64,000 bases of DNA from positions 2,790,001-2,854,000 of the forward strand of contig OZ240678.1 in the NCBI GenBank assembly GCA_965198905.1. The letters run 5' to 3'. This document shows positions 50,685 to 60,939 of the stretch, in pieces (within the stretch, counting starts at the first letter, position 1; the number at the start of each line of letters is the position of its first letter). Both the position numbers and the translations under genes were made by a program. A model generated the notes under the pieces. It was not told where the DNA came from. It made no database searches and worked only from the letters and a program-made list of their open reading frames with translations. Source of the DNA: CAHJWH01 sp965198905 (GTDB taxonomy: Bacteria > Pseudomonadota > Alphaproteobacteria > Caulobacterales > Caulobacteraceae).

Positions 50685-52818
50685 GCTCGCCTCGCGCTCC
50701 GGTCCAGCCCCGCTCCACCGCCCAGATGGCGAAGGCGTAGTCCAGGGCGATCTCCTTCAGGAAGTCGAAGCGGCCGGACGCGCCGCCGTGGCCAGCCTCC
50801 ATGTTGATCTTGAGCAGCACCGGGCTGTCGCTGATGGTGTGCGCCCGCAACGCCGCCACCCACTTGGCGGGCTCCCAGTAGGTCACCCGGGGGTCGGACA
50901 GGCCGCCGGTGGCGAGCACGGCCGGGTAGGGCGCCTCGCGCACGTTGTCGTAGGGGCTGTAGCCGGCGATGCGGGCGTAGGCGGCCGGATCCACGATCGG
51001 GTTGCCCCACTCGGGCCACTCCGGGGGCGTGAGGGGCAGGTCCGGGTCGCTCATGGTGTTCAGCACATCCACGAACGGCACCGCCGCGATGATCCCCGCC
51101 CACAGGTCCGGGCGCAGGTTGGTCACCGCCCCCATCAGCATCCCTCCGGCCGAGCCGCCATAGGCCACCGTGCGCGCCGGCGCGCCGTAGCCCACGGCGT
51201 GCAGGTGCTCGGCGCAGGCGATGAAGTCGGTGAAGGTGTTGGCCTTCTTTTCCGCCCTACCGTCCAGGAACCAGCCCCAGCCCTTCTCCGTCCCCCCGCG
51301 GATATGGGCCGTGGCCCAAATCCAGCCCCGGTCGACGAGGCTCAGCGAGCGGATCGAAAAACTCGGCTCCATCGGGATGCCGTAGGCGCCGTAGCCGTAG
51401 AGCAGCAGGGGCGCCGACCCGTCCAGGGGCGTCTCCGCGCGCATCAGAACGGTGATCGGGACGGTCTCGCCATCAGGGGCCGTGGCGTGCAGGCGGCGCG
51501 CGACATAGTGGGCCGGATCGTGCCCGGTCGGCACCGGCTGCACCTTGCGAAGCCGCCGCTCGCGGGTGGCCATGTCGTAGTCGTAGGTGGAGCGCGGCGT
51601 GGTCGGCGACTGGTAGACGAAGCGCAGGATGGGCGTGTCGTATTCATAGCCGCCCTCCACGTTCAGGGCGTAGGCCTGCTCGTCGAAGTCGATGGCGTGC
51701 TCGGCCAGGCCGTCGCGGGCGGTGACGATGATGCGGTTGTTGGCGTCCACCCGCTCCAGCCGCACGAACCAGTCCTGGTGGGCGACCATGCCCGCGATAA
51801 AGCGGCCCGGCGCGTGGGCGATCCAGTCGCGCCAGCCGGCCTTTGACGGGTCGGCCTCGTCGGCCCAGCAGAGCTTGTAGTCGAGCGCGCCGTCTGCGTT
51901 GGTCAGCACTACGAAGCGGCCGTCCCAGTGCTCCAGCTCGTAGCGCAGGCCGACCTGACGGGGCTCCACCACGCGGGGAACGGCGGTGGGGTCGGAAGCC
52001 GGGATCAGGCGAACTTCGCTCGTCTCGTGATCGCCAGCCCCGATGACGATCCAGGCCCGGCTCTGGGTGACGCCAACGGACAGGAACATGCCCTCGTCGG
52101 GCTCGTCATAGACCAGCACGTCCTCAGTCCCGCGCACCGGGCGCCGGAAGATCTTGGCGGGGCGACCCTTCTCGTCGCGCCAGACCCAGAACAGCCAGGT
52201 GCTGTCGGGGGAGATGGCGAAGGTCCCGGTGGAGCTGTCGACCGGATCAGGCAGCAGTTCGCCGGTGGCGAGGTCCTTCACCTCGATGCGGTGGTACTCC
52301 GAGCCCTGCTCGTCCAGGGCGTAGGCGAACAGGGCGTGGTCGTCGCTGTGTTCGGCCGCGCCGATGTCGAAGAAGGCCTTGCCCTTGGCCGCCGCGTCGG
52401 CGTCCAGCAGCACCTGTTCGGCGGCTTCTGCGCCGTCCTCAACGCTGTGCGGCCGACGGGCGTAGATCGGATGCTGGGCGCCGGTCTCGTAGCGCACGTA
52501 GTAGTCGAACGGGCCGTCGGGGGAGGGGACGGAGCTGTCGTCCTCCTTGATCCGTCCGCGCATCTCGGCGAACAGCTCGGCCTGCAACGCCTCGGTTGGG
52601 CCGAGCATGGCCTCGGTGTAGGCATTTTCGGCCTCAAGGTGGGCGCGGACGTCGGCACGTAGACCTGACGGATCGCGCATGACCTTCTGCCAGGCGTCGT
52701 CCTTCAGCCAGGCGTAGTCATCCACGCGGACCTGGCCGAGCTGTTCCATGCGGAGAGGCCGCCGTTCGGCCCTCGGGGGAACAGGCGAAAGGTGGATCGA
52801 GGCGTCGTCCATGGGCAT
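50650..52818 (-). CDS. Oligopeptidase B (S9 family)
   Basis: A 722-residue serine peptidase of the prolyl-oligopeptidase family. N-terminal seven-blade propeller (residues about 70-430) and a C-terminal alpha/beta hydrolase. The nucleophile serine lies in AYGGSAGGMLMGAVTNLRPD (about residue 553); the acid and His are in later loops (ADPDLPLTPPEWPEWGNP; EAGHGGASGRFDFLKEIALDY). Acts in the cytoplasm on short peptides after basic residues. It overlaps the GNAT gene. The terminator and small DUF1328 gene lie upstream. Length normal. Confidence 0.93.
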   Translation of the reverse strand: MPMDDASIHLSPVPPRAERRPLRMEQLGQVRVDDYAWLKDDAWQKVMRDPSGLRADVRAHLEAENAYTEAMLGPTEALQAELFAEMRGRIKEDDSSVPSPDGPFDYYVRYETGAQHPIYARRPHSVEDGAEAAEQVLLDADAAAKGKAFFDIGAAEHSDDHALFAYALDEQGSEYHRIEVKDLATGELLPDPVDSSTGTFAISPDSTWLFWVWRDEKGRPAKIFRRPVRGTEDVLVYDEPDEGMFLSVGVTQSRAWIVIGAGDHETSEVRLIPASDPTAVPRVVEPRQVGLRYELEHWDGRFVVLTNADGALDYKLCWADEADPSKAGWRDWIAHAPGRFIAGMVAHQDWFVRLERVDANNRIIVTARDGLAEHAIDFDEQAYALNVEGGYEYDTPILRFVYQSPTTPRSTYDYDMATRERRLRKVQPVPTGHDPAHYVARRLHATAPDGETVPITVLMRAETPLDGSAPLLLYGYGAYGIPMEPSFSIRSLSLVDRGWIWATAHIRGGTEKGWGWFLDGRAEKKANTFTDFIACAEHLHAVGYGAPARTVAYGGSAGGMLMGAVTNLRPDLWAGIIAAVPFVDVLNTMSDPDLPLTPPEWPEWGNPIVDPAAYARIAGYSPYDNVREAPYPAVLATGGLSDPRVTYWEPAKWVAALRAHTISDSPVLLKINMEAGHGGASGRFDFLKEIALDYAFAIWAVERGWTGARGEHGQAAGSPGLG

Positions 52819-52876
52819 GAGCGCTCAGTTAACGGAGGACGCGGACTTAGCGAGCCATTGCGTCTGCCTCAGAAAT

Positions 52877-52897
52877 GGGAGCGACCAAGTCGCTCCC
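52877..52897 (-). terminator. Terminator downstream of the DUF1328 gene
   Basis: GGGAGCGAC (52877-52885) pairs with GTCGCTCCC (52889-52897) around a 3-base loop. Read on the minus strand it comes just after the DUF1328 stop codon and is followed by ATTTCT. Confidence 0.75.
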
Positions 52898-52920
52898 AGT
52901 CCTATCGGCGGTAGGAGACC

Positions 52921-53091
52921 TCAGACCTTCTTGGCGATGGTGAAGCCAAGGATGAGGAACAGCACGCAGATCACCACGAACAGGAAGAACAGAATCTTGG
53001 CGATCCCCGCCGCCGCACCGGCGACGCCGCCGAACCCGAGCGCGCCCGCGATCACCGCGATCACCGCGAAAATGATGGCCCACTTCAACAT
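52921..53091 (-). CDS. DUF1328 (YtjA-like) mini membrane protein
   Basis: A 56-residue protein with two membrane helices: MLKWAIIFAVIAVIAGALGF and KILFFLFVVICVLFLILGF with a Gly/Ala-rich link. This is the DUF1328 family, small membrane proteins induced by stress in other bacteria. It is too short to be caught by length filters. Followed by a hairpin terminator, so it is monocistronic. Start at ATG ending at 53091. Confidence 0.9.
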   Translation of the reverse strand: MLKWAIIFAVIAVIAGALGFGGVAGAAAGIAKILFFLFVVICVLFLILGFTIAKKV

Positions 53092-53154
53092 CGCCCCAAC
53101 CCCGTGTTTGCGAAAAAAGACGCTACGGCAACGCTTGTTCTGGGCGACCGTTCC

Positions 53155-56037
53155 TCAGCCGCAGGCGCCGAGCTCATAGGTCACCGCGGTGCTGATCTGC
53201 AGCATCAATTCGGACATCCGGCGCAGGGGTGCGAAGACGGCGTCGTGCTCGCGGCGATAGCCCTGCGCCTCGGCCGCGGCATAGCGGGACGGCTCACCGA
53301 AGTTGTCGGTGGAGGGCGGCTCCCCGAGCTGAGGAAAGATCGCCGACAGCGCCTCCAACGCCGACGCGGTGTCGAGCCGCAACAGCCGCTCCTGGATGGC
53401 GGCCAGGGTGAGGTCGCCCCGCGGGTTGAAGTCCGGGACCTGGACGATCAGCCTGTCGGCCGCCTGGATCAGGCCGTTGCGAAGTGCGTGCAGCAGGCTC
53501 AGCCGCGCGCCCTGTTCGGTTTCCAGGCCGGCGGCGCGTATCCTCACGTCTTCGGCCAGGAGGCGCTCGCCGACCCTGGTCAGCCGCTCGCTCAGGCCCG
53601 AGCCCTGCGCGATCCTGGCGACGCCGAGATCGCACGCCGGCGCATCGGCGATCTTCGCCCGGGCGAGCCAGAGCGAGGGTTGGACCGACATGGCGTAGGC
53701 CTGCATCACCGCCAGCTCGCTGCCGCCGGCGGCCGCGGCGGCCAGCCGTATCGCGCGCTGGAACCGCGGCGAGTGCGCCCGCATCCGATCAAAGGTCTCG
53801 TGGTCCTTCTGGGCGGCGTGCCCCAGTCCGTAGAGGCTGTTTGCCAGATAGCCGAGCTGTTGCAGGATGCCGTTATTGGGGATGGCGCGCAGCTCGGACA
53901 CCCGCGCGAGGTTGCGCGGACGGCCGCCATCCGCCGCTTGGCGCTGCACCGGGCGCGAGCCGGTCTTGGGCAGAAGGTGGGTGGCGAACAGCCCCACCAG
54001 GGCGGCGTAATCCGGATCGGCCACCAGGCTGGCGAAGTCCTGCTCGCAGGTGGCGAAGAACTCCGAGGCGAAGTCGGGATCGTCGTAGATCGGGTCGCTA
54101 TCGGCTTCCGGATCGGGGACCATCACCGACTCCAGCGCGGCGGTGATGGTGGCCAGCGCCGCCGTCGGCGTCATTAGCGGGAGGTAGCCCTCGCCCCCCT
54201 GGAAGGCGTCCTCCTCCTTTACGCGCACCCCGATGCGGGCGAACTCGGCGCGCGAGCGCGGGGGCGCGGCGTAGCGGAAGCGGTCCGCCAGGCCGCCCGG
54301 ATGGCCGCCCCGTCCGACCGACTCCCCGTGGGTGTTGAAGAACACGATCTCCAGGCCCGACAGGTCCTGCTCGCGCAGCATCTCCGCCAGTCGGAAGCGC
54401 AGTCGCTCGATGCGGAAGGTGGCGGCGAGCTGGCCGACGAAACGGCCCGAGTCGGAAAAGCCGAACTCGATCGCCAGCCGCCCCTGCCGCACGAGGTAGT
54501 CGCGGAAATGGCGGGAGCGCAGCGCCTCCTCCACCACCTTCTCGCCGCGTTCCAGCGCCTCCTCGGTCTCGAACAGGGGCGAGATCTCGACGTGATCCTC
54601 CACCCCGAACAGGCGGGCGAAGTAGAGCGCGGTGAGCAGGGTGAAGCCCGTCTCCGTTTCCGCGATCAGGAAGCGCACCCGGGTGGAGGCGTCGACGAAC
54701 TTGCGCATCTGCACCAGGGTCATCATCAGCCGCCGGGCCGACGCCGGCTCGTGCGCCAAGTCGCCGAAGTTGATCTCCACGGGCTGGGCGTCGGCGATCA
54801 GGGCGTCGATGGCGGCGAAGTAGGTCCGCCGGTTGGCCGGGTCGGTGGGGGAGCCTTCCAGGGCGACCTCGCGCCGGATGGCGTTGTGCAGCTGGCCCGC
54901 GTTCAGCCGCACGTGGATGCTCGCCAGGCTCACCCCTTCGGTGACCAGCCCGGCGCGCAGGATCAGCAGCGTACGCCGGGCCGCGTCGGTGGACGACGTG
55001 TCCAGGGCGGCGTCCAGCCTTTGCAGCAGGTCGTCGGGGCTCACCAAAGCGGTGTCGCGCCCCTCAACCATGGCGCGGGAGAAGGCGGCCAGAGCTACGG
55101 GATCAGCCTCGGCCGCCCCGAGCGCGCGCAACTGATCGCGCGTAGTGGCGAGCGCGGCGCCCAGGAGGTCCGCCGCCGCCGACAGGTCCGCCCGCCCGTC
55201 GTCCTGCGCCCCGTCGCCCCGCGACCCGTCGATCAGGCGCGCCACCGTCTGGCGTTTCAGCTCCAGCGATGAGGCCTTGAGCTGCAGCCGCTTGCCGACG
55301 CTGACCTGCCAGGTGACGTCGGTGCGGCCGTCCTGGTCGAACCCGACCCAGGTGGCCAACGTCGCCAGCCGCGGCGTCAGCTCCGTCCAGCGCTCCGGCC
55401 AGCGCGAGCGGGCCACGTCCAGCGCGCATCCGTAGATCGTCTCCATGGCCCCGTGCGCGCTGGTCAGGGCCTCCACAGACCAGTCATGCTCGACCTCCAG
55501 CGTCAGCTCCGGCGGGGGTCCGTGCGGGTGGTCGGCGGCCAGCTTCAGGCGCGCGGCCCGATCGGCGGTCGACAGCGGCGCGCCCTGGACGTCGTAGCCG
55601 GTGGCAAGCTCGATCAGCGCGCGGGACAGCGGATGGTTCAGGGCGAAGGTCGGGTGGGCGGTGAGCACCACGCCGAAGGGCGCCGCCTGCACCGCGCGGG
55701 CATAGGCGTCGAAGTCGCCTTCCTGCGCGAGCCCCTCGAAGAGGCGGCTGAGACGCAGCGTCAGGTGCTCCGGCGCGCAATCGCCGAGATAGACCGAAAG
55801 GCGCTCCGATCGGGCGACGAAGGCCTCGGTGGTCAGCTCGGCGACCAGCGTCTGCAATTCGTCCGGCGTGACGTCGCCGCGGTCGATGGCCTGGCCGAGC
55901 TCCAGCGCGAACAGCAGGACGGCGTTGGTGAAGGGGTCAGAGGCTGCGCGCCCCCGCGCCGCCTCCAGACGCCCGGACAGATGGCGTCGCAACGCCGCAG
56001 GGTCGGCAAGAACGTGGGTGGCCGGCGCGTCTGACAT
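53155..56037 (-). CDS. ppc: Divergent phosphoenolpyruvate carboxylase
   Basis: A 960-residue protein of the PEP carboxylase superfamily (HCO3- + PEP to oxaloacetate, anaplerosis). Shared signatures: TAHPT near residue 124, VEISPLFETEEALERGE, SVGRGGHPG near residue 570 (GRGG keeps the conserved Arg) and GSRPVQR...LRAIP toward the C-terminus. Differences: canonical SDSAKDAG is SDSGRFVG (Lys to Arg), and the canonical FHGRGG loop is FNTHGESVGRGG, losing the usual loop Arg. The C-terminal NTG is absent (ends TYELGACG). So it may be a divergent but active enzyme or have lost activity. The ATG ending at 56037 is chosen; ATG 56049 would add four residues. Confidence 0.8.
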   Translation of the reverse strand: MSDAPATHVLADPAALRRHLSGRLEAARGRAASDPFTNAVLLFALELGQAIDRGDVTPDELQTLVAELTTEAFVARSERLSVYLGDCAPEHLTLRLSRLFEGLAQEGDFDAYARAVQAAPFGVVLTAHPTFALNHPLSRALIELATGYDVQGAPLSTADRAARLKLAADHPHGPPPELTLEVEHDWSVEALTSAHGAMETIYGCALDVARSRWPERWTELTPRLATLATWVGFDQDGRTDVTWQVSVGKRLQLKASSLELKRQTVARLIDGSRGDGAQDDGRADLSAAADLLGAALATTRDQLRALGAAEADPVALAAFSRAMVEGRDTALVSPDDLLQRLDAALDTSSTDAARRTLLILRAGLVTEGVSLASIHVRLNAGQLHNAIRREVALEGSPTDPANRRTYFAAIDALIADAQPVEINFGDLAHEPASARRLMMTLVQMRKFVDASTRVRFLIAETETGFTLLTALYFARLFGVEDHVEISPLFETEEALERGEKVVEEALRSRHFRDYLVRQGRLAIEFGFSDSGRFVGQLAATFRIERLRFRLAEMLREQDLSGLEIVFFNTHGESVGRGGHPGGLADRFRYAAPPRSRAEFARIGVRVKEEDAFQGGEGYLPLMTPTAALATITAALESVMVPDPEADSDPIYDDPDFASEFFATCEQDFASLVADPDYAALVGLFATHLLPKTGSRPVQRQAADGGRPRNLARVSELRAIPNNGILQQLGYLANSLYGLGHAAQKDHETFDRMRAHSPRFQRAIRLAAAAAGGSELAVMQAYAMSVQPSLWLARAKIADAPACDLGVARIAQGSGLSERLTRVGERLLAEDVRIRAAGLETEQGARLSLLHALRNGLIQAADRLIVQVPDFNPRGDLTLAAIQERLLRLDTASALEALSAIFPQLGEPPSTDNFGEPSRYAAAEAQGYRREHDAVFAPLRRMSELMLQISTAVTYELGACG

Positions 56038-56087
56038 GGCCCGTTGCATACCAGCGCACCCGAGGCTTCGCGAGCCGCTGCGTGGGG

Positions 56088-57008
56088 TCAGTCTTGCGCC
56101 CAGTGGGCGATCAGCTGGCGGGCTATGGCGATGGGCGGGGGCAGGGTGATGTCGCCCTCGTCGGTGAGCAGGACCTGCACCTCCCGGCGCGAGACCCAGC
56201 GCACCTCTTCCAGCTCCGTCTGGTCGGCCCGCGCCTCGCCGTCCGCCACCTCGGCGATCAGGCCGATCATCAGGTTGGTGGGGAACGGCCAGGGCTGGCT
56301 GGAGTGATATCGGACCGAGGTGGTGGCCAGTCCGCACTCCTCCCTGATCTCGCGCGCGCAGGCCTCCTCGATGTTTTCGCCGGGCTCCATGAAGCCGGCG
56401 AGCGCCGAGAAGCGACCGGGGGGCCAGACCGCCTGGCGGCCGAGCAGGCACTGGTCGCCCCGCACCGGCAGCATGATCACCACCGGATCGGTGCGGGGGA
56501 AATGCTCCGTCCCGCAGGCGGCGCAGTGTCGCTTCCAGCCCGCTTCGGTCACATGGGTCGGCTGGCCGCAATTGGAGCAGAAACGGTGCCGGCGTCGCCA
56601 CTCGAACACCGCCTTGGCGCTCGCCGCCATGGCGCAATCGTCGCCGCTCAGCACGGTCGCCAGCTCGCGCAGGTGGGAGAACCGGCCTCGTCCCTCCAGC
56701 GCGCCCTGAGTGGGGTCGGCGGGGCCATCCAGGTCCACCGCGAAGACGGCGTGCTGGGCCGTATTCAACCCCAGAAACAGGAGGCGTTCGTCGCCCCGGG
56801 AGAGTTCGACCGCCAGGGACGGGGCGATCTGCGCCAGCCGCACCTCGCCCGCCTCGCCGCAGACCAGCGGCGCGCCGTTCCAGAGCGCCAGCACCGTCGT
56901 GCCCTCGCTCTCCAGCCGGTCCGCCAGCCACTCCGGTTCGCGGCGCCGCTCCGACACCCGGTCGAGCGGATTGCCGGCGAAGGTGTTGGTGTACATGGAC
57001 GGCGGCAT
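56088..57008 (-). CDS. nudC: NAD(+) diphosphatase NudC
   Basis: A 306-residue Nudix enzyme that decaps NAD-capped RNA and cleaves NAD(H). The zinc ribbon is complete (CSNCG ... CAACG, residues about 142-163), the Nudix box is GFMEPGENIEEACAREIREE (about 210-229) and the family-specific SQPWPFP follows. The N-terminal NudC domain is present. Length is normal. It starts with ATG 57008; the Ppc gene follows on the same strand 50 bases downstream. The 337-base region to divK holds the divergent promoters. Confidence 0.95.
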   Translation of the reverse strand: MPPSMYTNTFAGNPLDRVSERRREPEWLADRLESEGTTVLALWNGAPLVCGEAGEVRLAQIAPSLAVELSRGDERLLFLGLNTAQHAVFAVDLDGPADPTQGALEGRGRFSHLRELATVLSGDDCAMAASAKAVFEWRRRHRFCSNCGQPTHVTEAGWKRHCAACGTEHFPRTDPVVIMLPVRGDQCLLGRQAVWPPGRFSALAGFMEPGENIEEACAREIREECGLATTSVRYHSSQPWPFPTNLMIGLIAEVADGEARADQTELEEVRWVSRREVQVLLTDEGDITLPPPIAIARQLIAHWAQD

Positions 57009-57345
57009 TCAGACATCTCGGCGGCGGGAACTGCGCCGAGGCCTACCACCCCGGCGCCGCTTCGGGGAGGGTCTGGACGCAGGCTCGACGACGAGCCTGG
57101 CCCGCACGGCTCCGCGCGGGAATCAATAATTCAGCAGACCTGTCAAACACCCGTCGCGGCCACGACGTCCCGTCCGACCTATCACGGGCGGGCTATCCAG
57201 GACATGCGCCGCCTCGCCGCTCAAATGATCTCCGCCAAACCGGCCCGCCGTGCGACGCCCTTCGGCTAACGGCGTCTTAGGGATGTGCGTGCCATAGGCT
57301 TCTGCACGAACGGGCCGGGAATATCTCGAGCCCAAGGGTGGTGGC
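57009..57345. promoter_or_regulatory. Divergent control region nudC-divK
   Basis: 337 bases with no gene. It contains a GANTC site GAATC (about 57119-57123), which would be a CcrM methylation site if that system is present, and the palindromic CtrA-like box at 57266-57280. Both are expected for cell-cycle control of divK in the Caulobacter lineage (inference). Confidence 0.45.
57266..57280. promoter_or_regulatory. CtrA-like box CTAA-N7-TTAG upstream of divK
   Basis: CTAA (57266-57269), seven bases, TTAG (57277-57280), a symmetrical two-mismatch variant of TTAA-N7-TTAA, about 65 bases before the divK start. In Caulobacter divK is a known CtrA-regulated gene; the match here is suggestive only. 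Confidence 0.4.
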
Positions 57346-57723
57346 GTGAGCGCATCGACGGCCAAGACAGTCCTGATTGTCGAGGACAACGAGCTGAACA
57401 TGAAGCTCTTTCACGACCTGCTGGAGGCGCAGGGCTACGCCACGCTGCAGACCCGCGAGGGATTGGGCGCCCTCGTCCTGGCCCGGGAGCACCAGCCCGA
57501 CCTGATCCTCATGGACATCCAGCTGCCCGAGATCAGCGGGCTGGAGGTGACCAAGTGGCTGAAGGAGGACGAGGAGCTGTCGCACATCCCCGTGATCGCC
57601 GTCACCGCCTTCGCCATGAAGGGTGACGAGGAACGCATCCGCCAGGGAGGATGCGAAGCCTACATCTCCAAGCCGATCTCGGTCGGCTACTTCCTCGACA
57701 CCGTAAAGCGTTTCCTGGGGTAA
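57346..57723 (+). CDS. divK: Single-domain response regulator DivK
   Basis: A 125-residue receiver domain, essential in Caulobacter polarity control: phosphorylated by DivJ, dephosphorylated by PleC, and it controls CckA/DivL and PleD activity. The chain is very close to the DivK family as I know it: VLIVEDNELNMKLFHDLLEA, LILMDIQLPEISGLEVTKWL with the phosphorylated Asp57, and AYISKPI near the end. It starts at GTG 57346 after AAGGGTGG. It lies four bases before pleD, the classic pair. Upstream is a CtrA-like box. Confidence 0.96.
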   Translation: MSASTAKTVLIVEDNELNMKLFHDLLEAQGYATLQTREGLGALVLAREHQPDLILMDIQLPEISGLEVTKWLKEDEELSHIPVIAVTAFAMKGDEERIRQGGCEAYISKPISVGYFLDTVKRFLG

Positions 57724-57727
57724 GCCG

Positions 57728-59088
<1,361 letters not shown>

Positions 59089-59092
<4 letters not shown>

Positions 59093-59580
59093 CCGCCAGC
59101 CGTGTAGAACTCGTAGGTGGCCGAGTAGGGAACGCCTTCCGTTTCGCCGAGATGATCGGCGTCACAGCCAGTTGTCGGCATTTTGCCGCCCCTTGTCGCC
59201 ACCCTTCGCACGTAGACGATGCGGCCGAACTCGCCTTGACCGGACGGCGTCCCGTCGAACAGCAGCCAGTCCACGCCTTCCTCACCAGGGCTGGGCGATT
59301 TAGCGCGCAGATGGCCGATCACGCGGCTGCCGTCGATCGCTTCCCAGGTAGGTCCTGCGTAGTGCCGCCCTTCTGGATCGCCTCCCTGCGGGTCGACGAG
59401 GACGGCGCTGGGCGCGGTGAAGGTCCAACCATAGGCGGCTATCCCGGCCTTCGCCGCGCAGGTGTAAACCTGCATTCCGCGCCCCTCCAGGCTCACCTTC
59501 ATCACGGCGCCGGAGGGCACGGAGAGGACGGGGGGCGCCGCGGCGACCTGACCTAGGAGGATCGCCAGCATGCCCGGCAT
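59089..59580 (-). CDS. DUF3455 domain protein
   Basis: A 163-residue secreted protein with a short signal sequence (about residues 1-14). It matches DUF3455: VLSVPSGAVMKVSLEGRGMQ, VYTCAAKAGIAAYGWTFTAP, HYAGPTWEAIDGSRVIG and GKMPTTGCDADHLGETEGVP, with cysteines at VYTC and TGCD that could pair. Function unknown; family is common in environmental Proteobacteria. It converges on pleD with a four-base overlap and precedes the rpmG terminator on the same strand. Confidence 0.88.
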
Positions 59581-59613
59581 CGGGTCTCCTTCGCCGCCTA
59601 CTCGCCCGGAATG

Positions 59614-59639
59614 AAAACGCCCGGCTTGTAGGCCGGGCG
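59614..59639 (-). terminator. Rho-independent terminator of rpmG
   Basis: On the minus strand CGCCCGGC (59639-59632) pairs with GCCGGGCG (59625-59618) around 6 bases, then TTTTC. It is about 30 bases after the rpmG stop. Confidence 0.85.
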
Positions 59640-59667
59640 ATCAGACGACGGACGGTTCAGACCAGGG

Positions 59668-59835
59668 CTACTTGATCTTGCCTTCGCGGAACTCGACGTG
59701 CTTGCGGACGACGGGATCGTACTTCTTGACCACCATTTTCTCCGTCTTCGTCCGGGCGTTCTTCTTGGTCACGTAGAAGAAGCCGGTGTCGGCCGACGAG
59801 TTGAGGCGGATCTTAATCGAGGCCGGCTTGGCCAT
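59668..59835 (-). CDS. rpmG: 50S ribosomal protein L33
   Basis: A 55-residue protein found by translating the reverse strand: it starts MAKPASIKIRLNSSADTGFF and continues with YVTKKNARTKTEKMVVKKYD, ending EFREGKIK. It is the zinc-free (Cys-minus) L33 form common in alphaproteobacteria. The 50S subunit component has no paralogue in the window. It is followed by a good intrinsic terminator and lies next to pleD, the usual neighbour in Caulobacterales. Confidence 0.97.
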   Translation of the reverse strand: MAKPASIKIRLNSSADTGFFYVTKKNARTKTEKMVVKKYDPVVRKHVEFREGKIK

Positions 59836-60171
59836 GGCGAAACTCCCAAAGCCGGCTGTCCAGGCGTACCCGGGCCGGTAAAATCGAGGGCGGTAACATA
59901 CTGACGACGCAGCTCAAGTCAATGGCGCGCCGTACCCGCCATGCGCGCCATCCCTGCGGCGCAAGCGGACGGGACCTTCCTACAGGGCGAAAATGGACTC
60001 TTTAGTCCAAAGATGTTCGGGTTTATTCGGACCGAAGCGATCGCGTTGCTTTGGACGCTACAGTCTAATCAACATGGCAAGGCTTGCCAGGGCATCGACC
60101 TCGTGTTCTGGTGGTGTCGTAGTCGTTCGCTCGTCAAGAAGCGACGCTCGAGGAAACAACAGGAGGTGGCC
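59836..60171. other. Intergenic region before a possible microprotein
   Basis: 336 bases without a recognised gene. The GC content is lower than neighbours between about 59990 and 60080, and the plus strand contains a long open frame (59941-60264) whose upstream part has no protein character. It probably holds the rpmG promoter and one for the plus-strand transcript that ends at 60339. Confidence 0.45.
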
Positions 60172-60264
60172 TTGACACTCTGGATGGCGAAGTTCTGCAA
60201 GGGGTGTTTCACAGCCCTGAGCGACGGAATGGGCCTCTACGGTCGTTGCGGCATGCGCCTCTAG
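60172..60264 (+). CDS. Putative zinc-ribbon-like microprotein
   Basis: A 30-codon frame with a full AGGAGGT ribosome site at 60161-60167, four bases before TTG 60172 (a later ATG at 60184 gives 26 residues). The peptide reads MAKFCKGCFTALSDGMGLYG then RCGMRL. The pair CKGC and the later RCG resemble half of a short zinc ribbon (FCxxCG ... CGxxL), but the fourth cysteine is missing. A strong plus-strand terminator follows 45 bases later, which implies a transcript that is not otherwise explained. Translation and role are inference. Confidence 0.4.
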   Translation: MTLWMAKFCKGCFTALSDGMGLYGRCGMRL

Positions 60265-60308
60265 CGCTCAGGGCCGTCGTCCTTCGACAGGTGAACTCAA
60301 GACATGCA

Positions 60309-60339
60309 GGGCGTGCGCGGAAATGCGCACGCCCTTTTT
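60309..60339 (+). terminator. Strong plus-strand intrinsic terminator
   Basis: GGGCGTGCGC (60309-60318) pairs perfectly with GCGCACGCCC (60325-60334) around GGAAAT, followed by five T. Orientation is plus strand, away from the convergent cyclophilin gene, whose stop lies at 60356. Confidence 0.92.
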
Positions 60340-60355
60340 GTACGTCTAGCCGTCC

Positions 60356-60829
60356 TCAGGCGGCGCCGGGGTCGGCCATCTGCATGGACACGATCTTCCC
60401 AGGCTGACGAGGCGGTTCGCCTTTCGGCAGCGCGTCGACATTGTCCATCCCGTCGATCACTTCGCCCCAGACGGTGTACTGCTTGTCCAGGAAGCGGGCG
60501 TCGTCAAAGCAGATGAAGAACTGACTGTTGGCCGAGTTCGGATCGTTGGTCCGCGCCATCGAGCAGACGCCGCGTACATGCGGCTCGGCCGAGAACTCAG
60601 CCTTCAGGTTGGCCTTGCTTGAGCCGCCGCCGCCGGTGCCCTTCGGATCGCCGCCCTGGGCCATGAAGCCGGGGATCACCCGGTGGAACACCACGCCGTC
60701 GTAGAATCCCTCGCTGGCCAGTTCTTTAATTCGGGCGACGTGGCCGGGGGCCAGGTCTGGGCGCAGACGGATGGTGACCGGACCCGTGTCCAACGTCATG
60801 ATCAGGATGTTCTGGGTGTCTTCGGACAT
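60356..60829 (-). CDS. Cyclophilin-type peptidyl-prolyl isomerase
   Basis: A 157-residue cytoplasmic cyclophilin (no signal peptide when started at the ATG ending at 60829). Core motifs: GFYDGVVFHRVIPGFMAQGG with the catalytic Arg, SMARTNDPNSANSQFFICF and DARFLDKQYTVWGEVIDGMD. It speeds folding around prolines. The upstream extension to 60919 is not protein-like. It converges on the terminator at 60309-60339. Confidence 0.95.
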   Translation of the reverse strand: MSEDTQNILIMTLDTGPVTIRLRPDLAPGHVARIKELASEGFYDGVVFHRVIPGFMAQGGDPKGTGGGGSSKANLKAEFSAEPHVRGVCSMARTNDPNSANSQFFICFDDARFLDKQYTVWGEVIDGMDNVDALPKGEPPRQPGKIVSMQMADPGAA

Positions 60830-60939
60830 GCAGCGGCCTTCTTTTTTGCTGTGTGGGAGGTTTAACGCGGCAGGGGCGCGGGGGAAACGTCGCCACGCGC
60901 GAAACCGCCCGTTAACCACCCACCCGGCAAATCCTGCCC

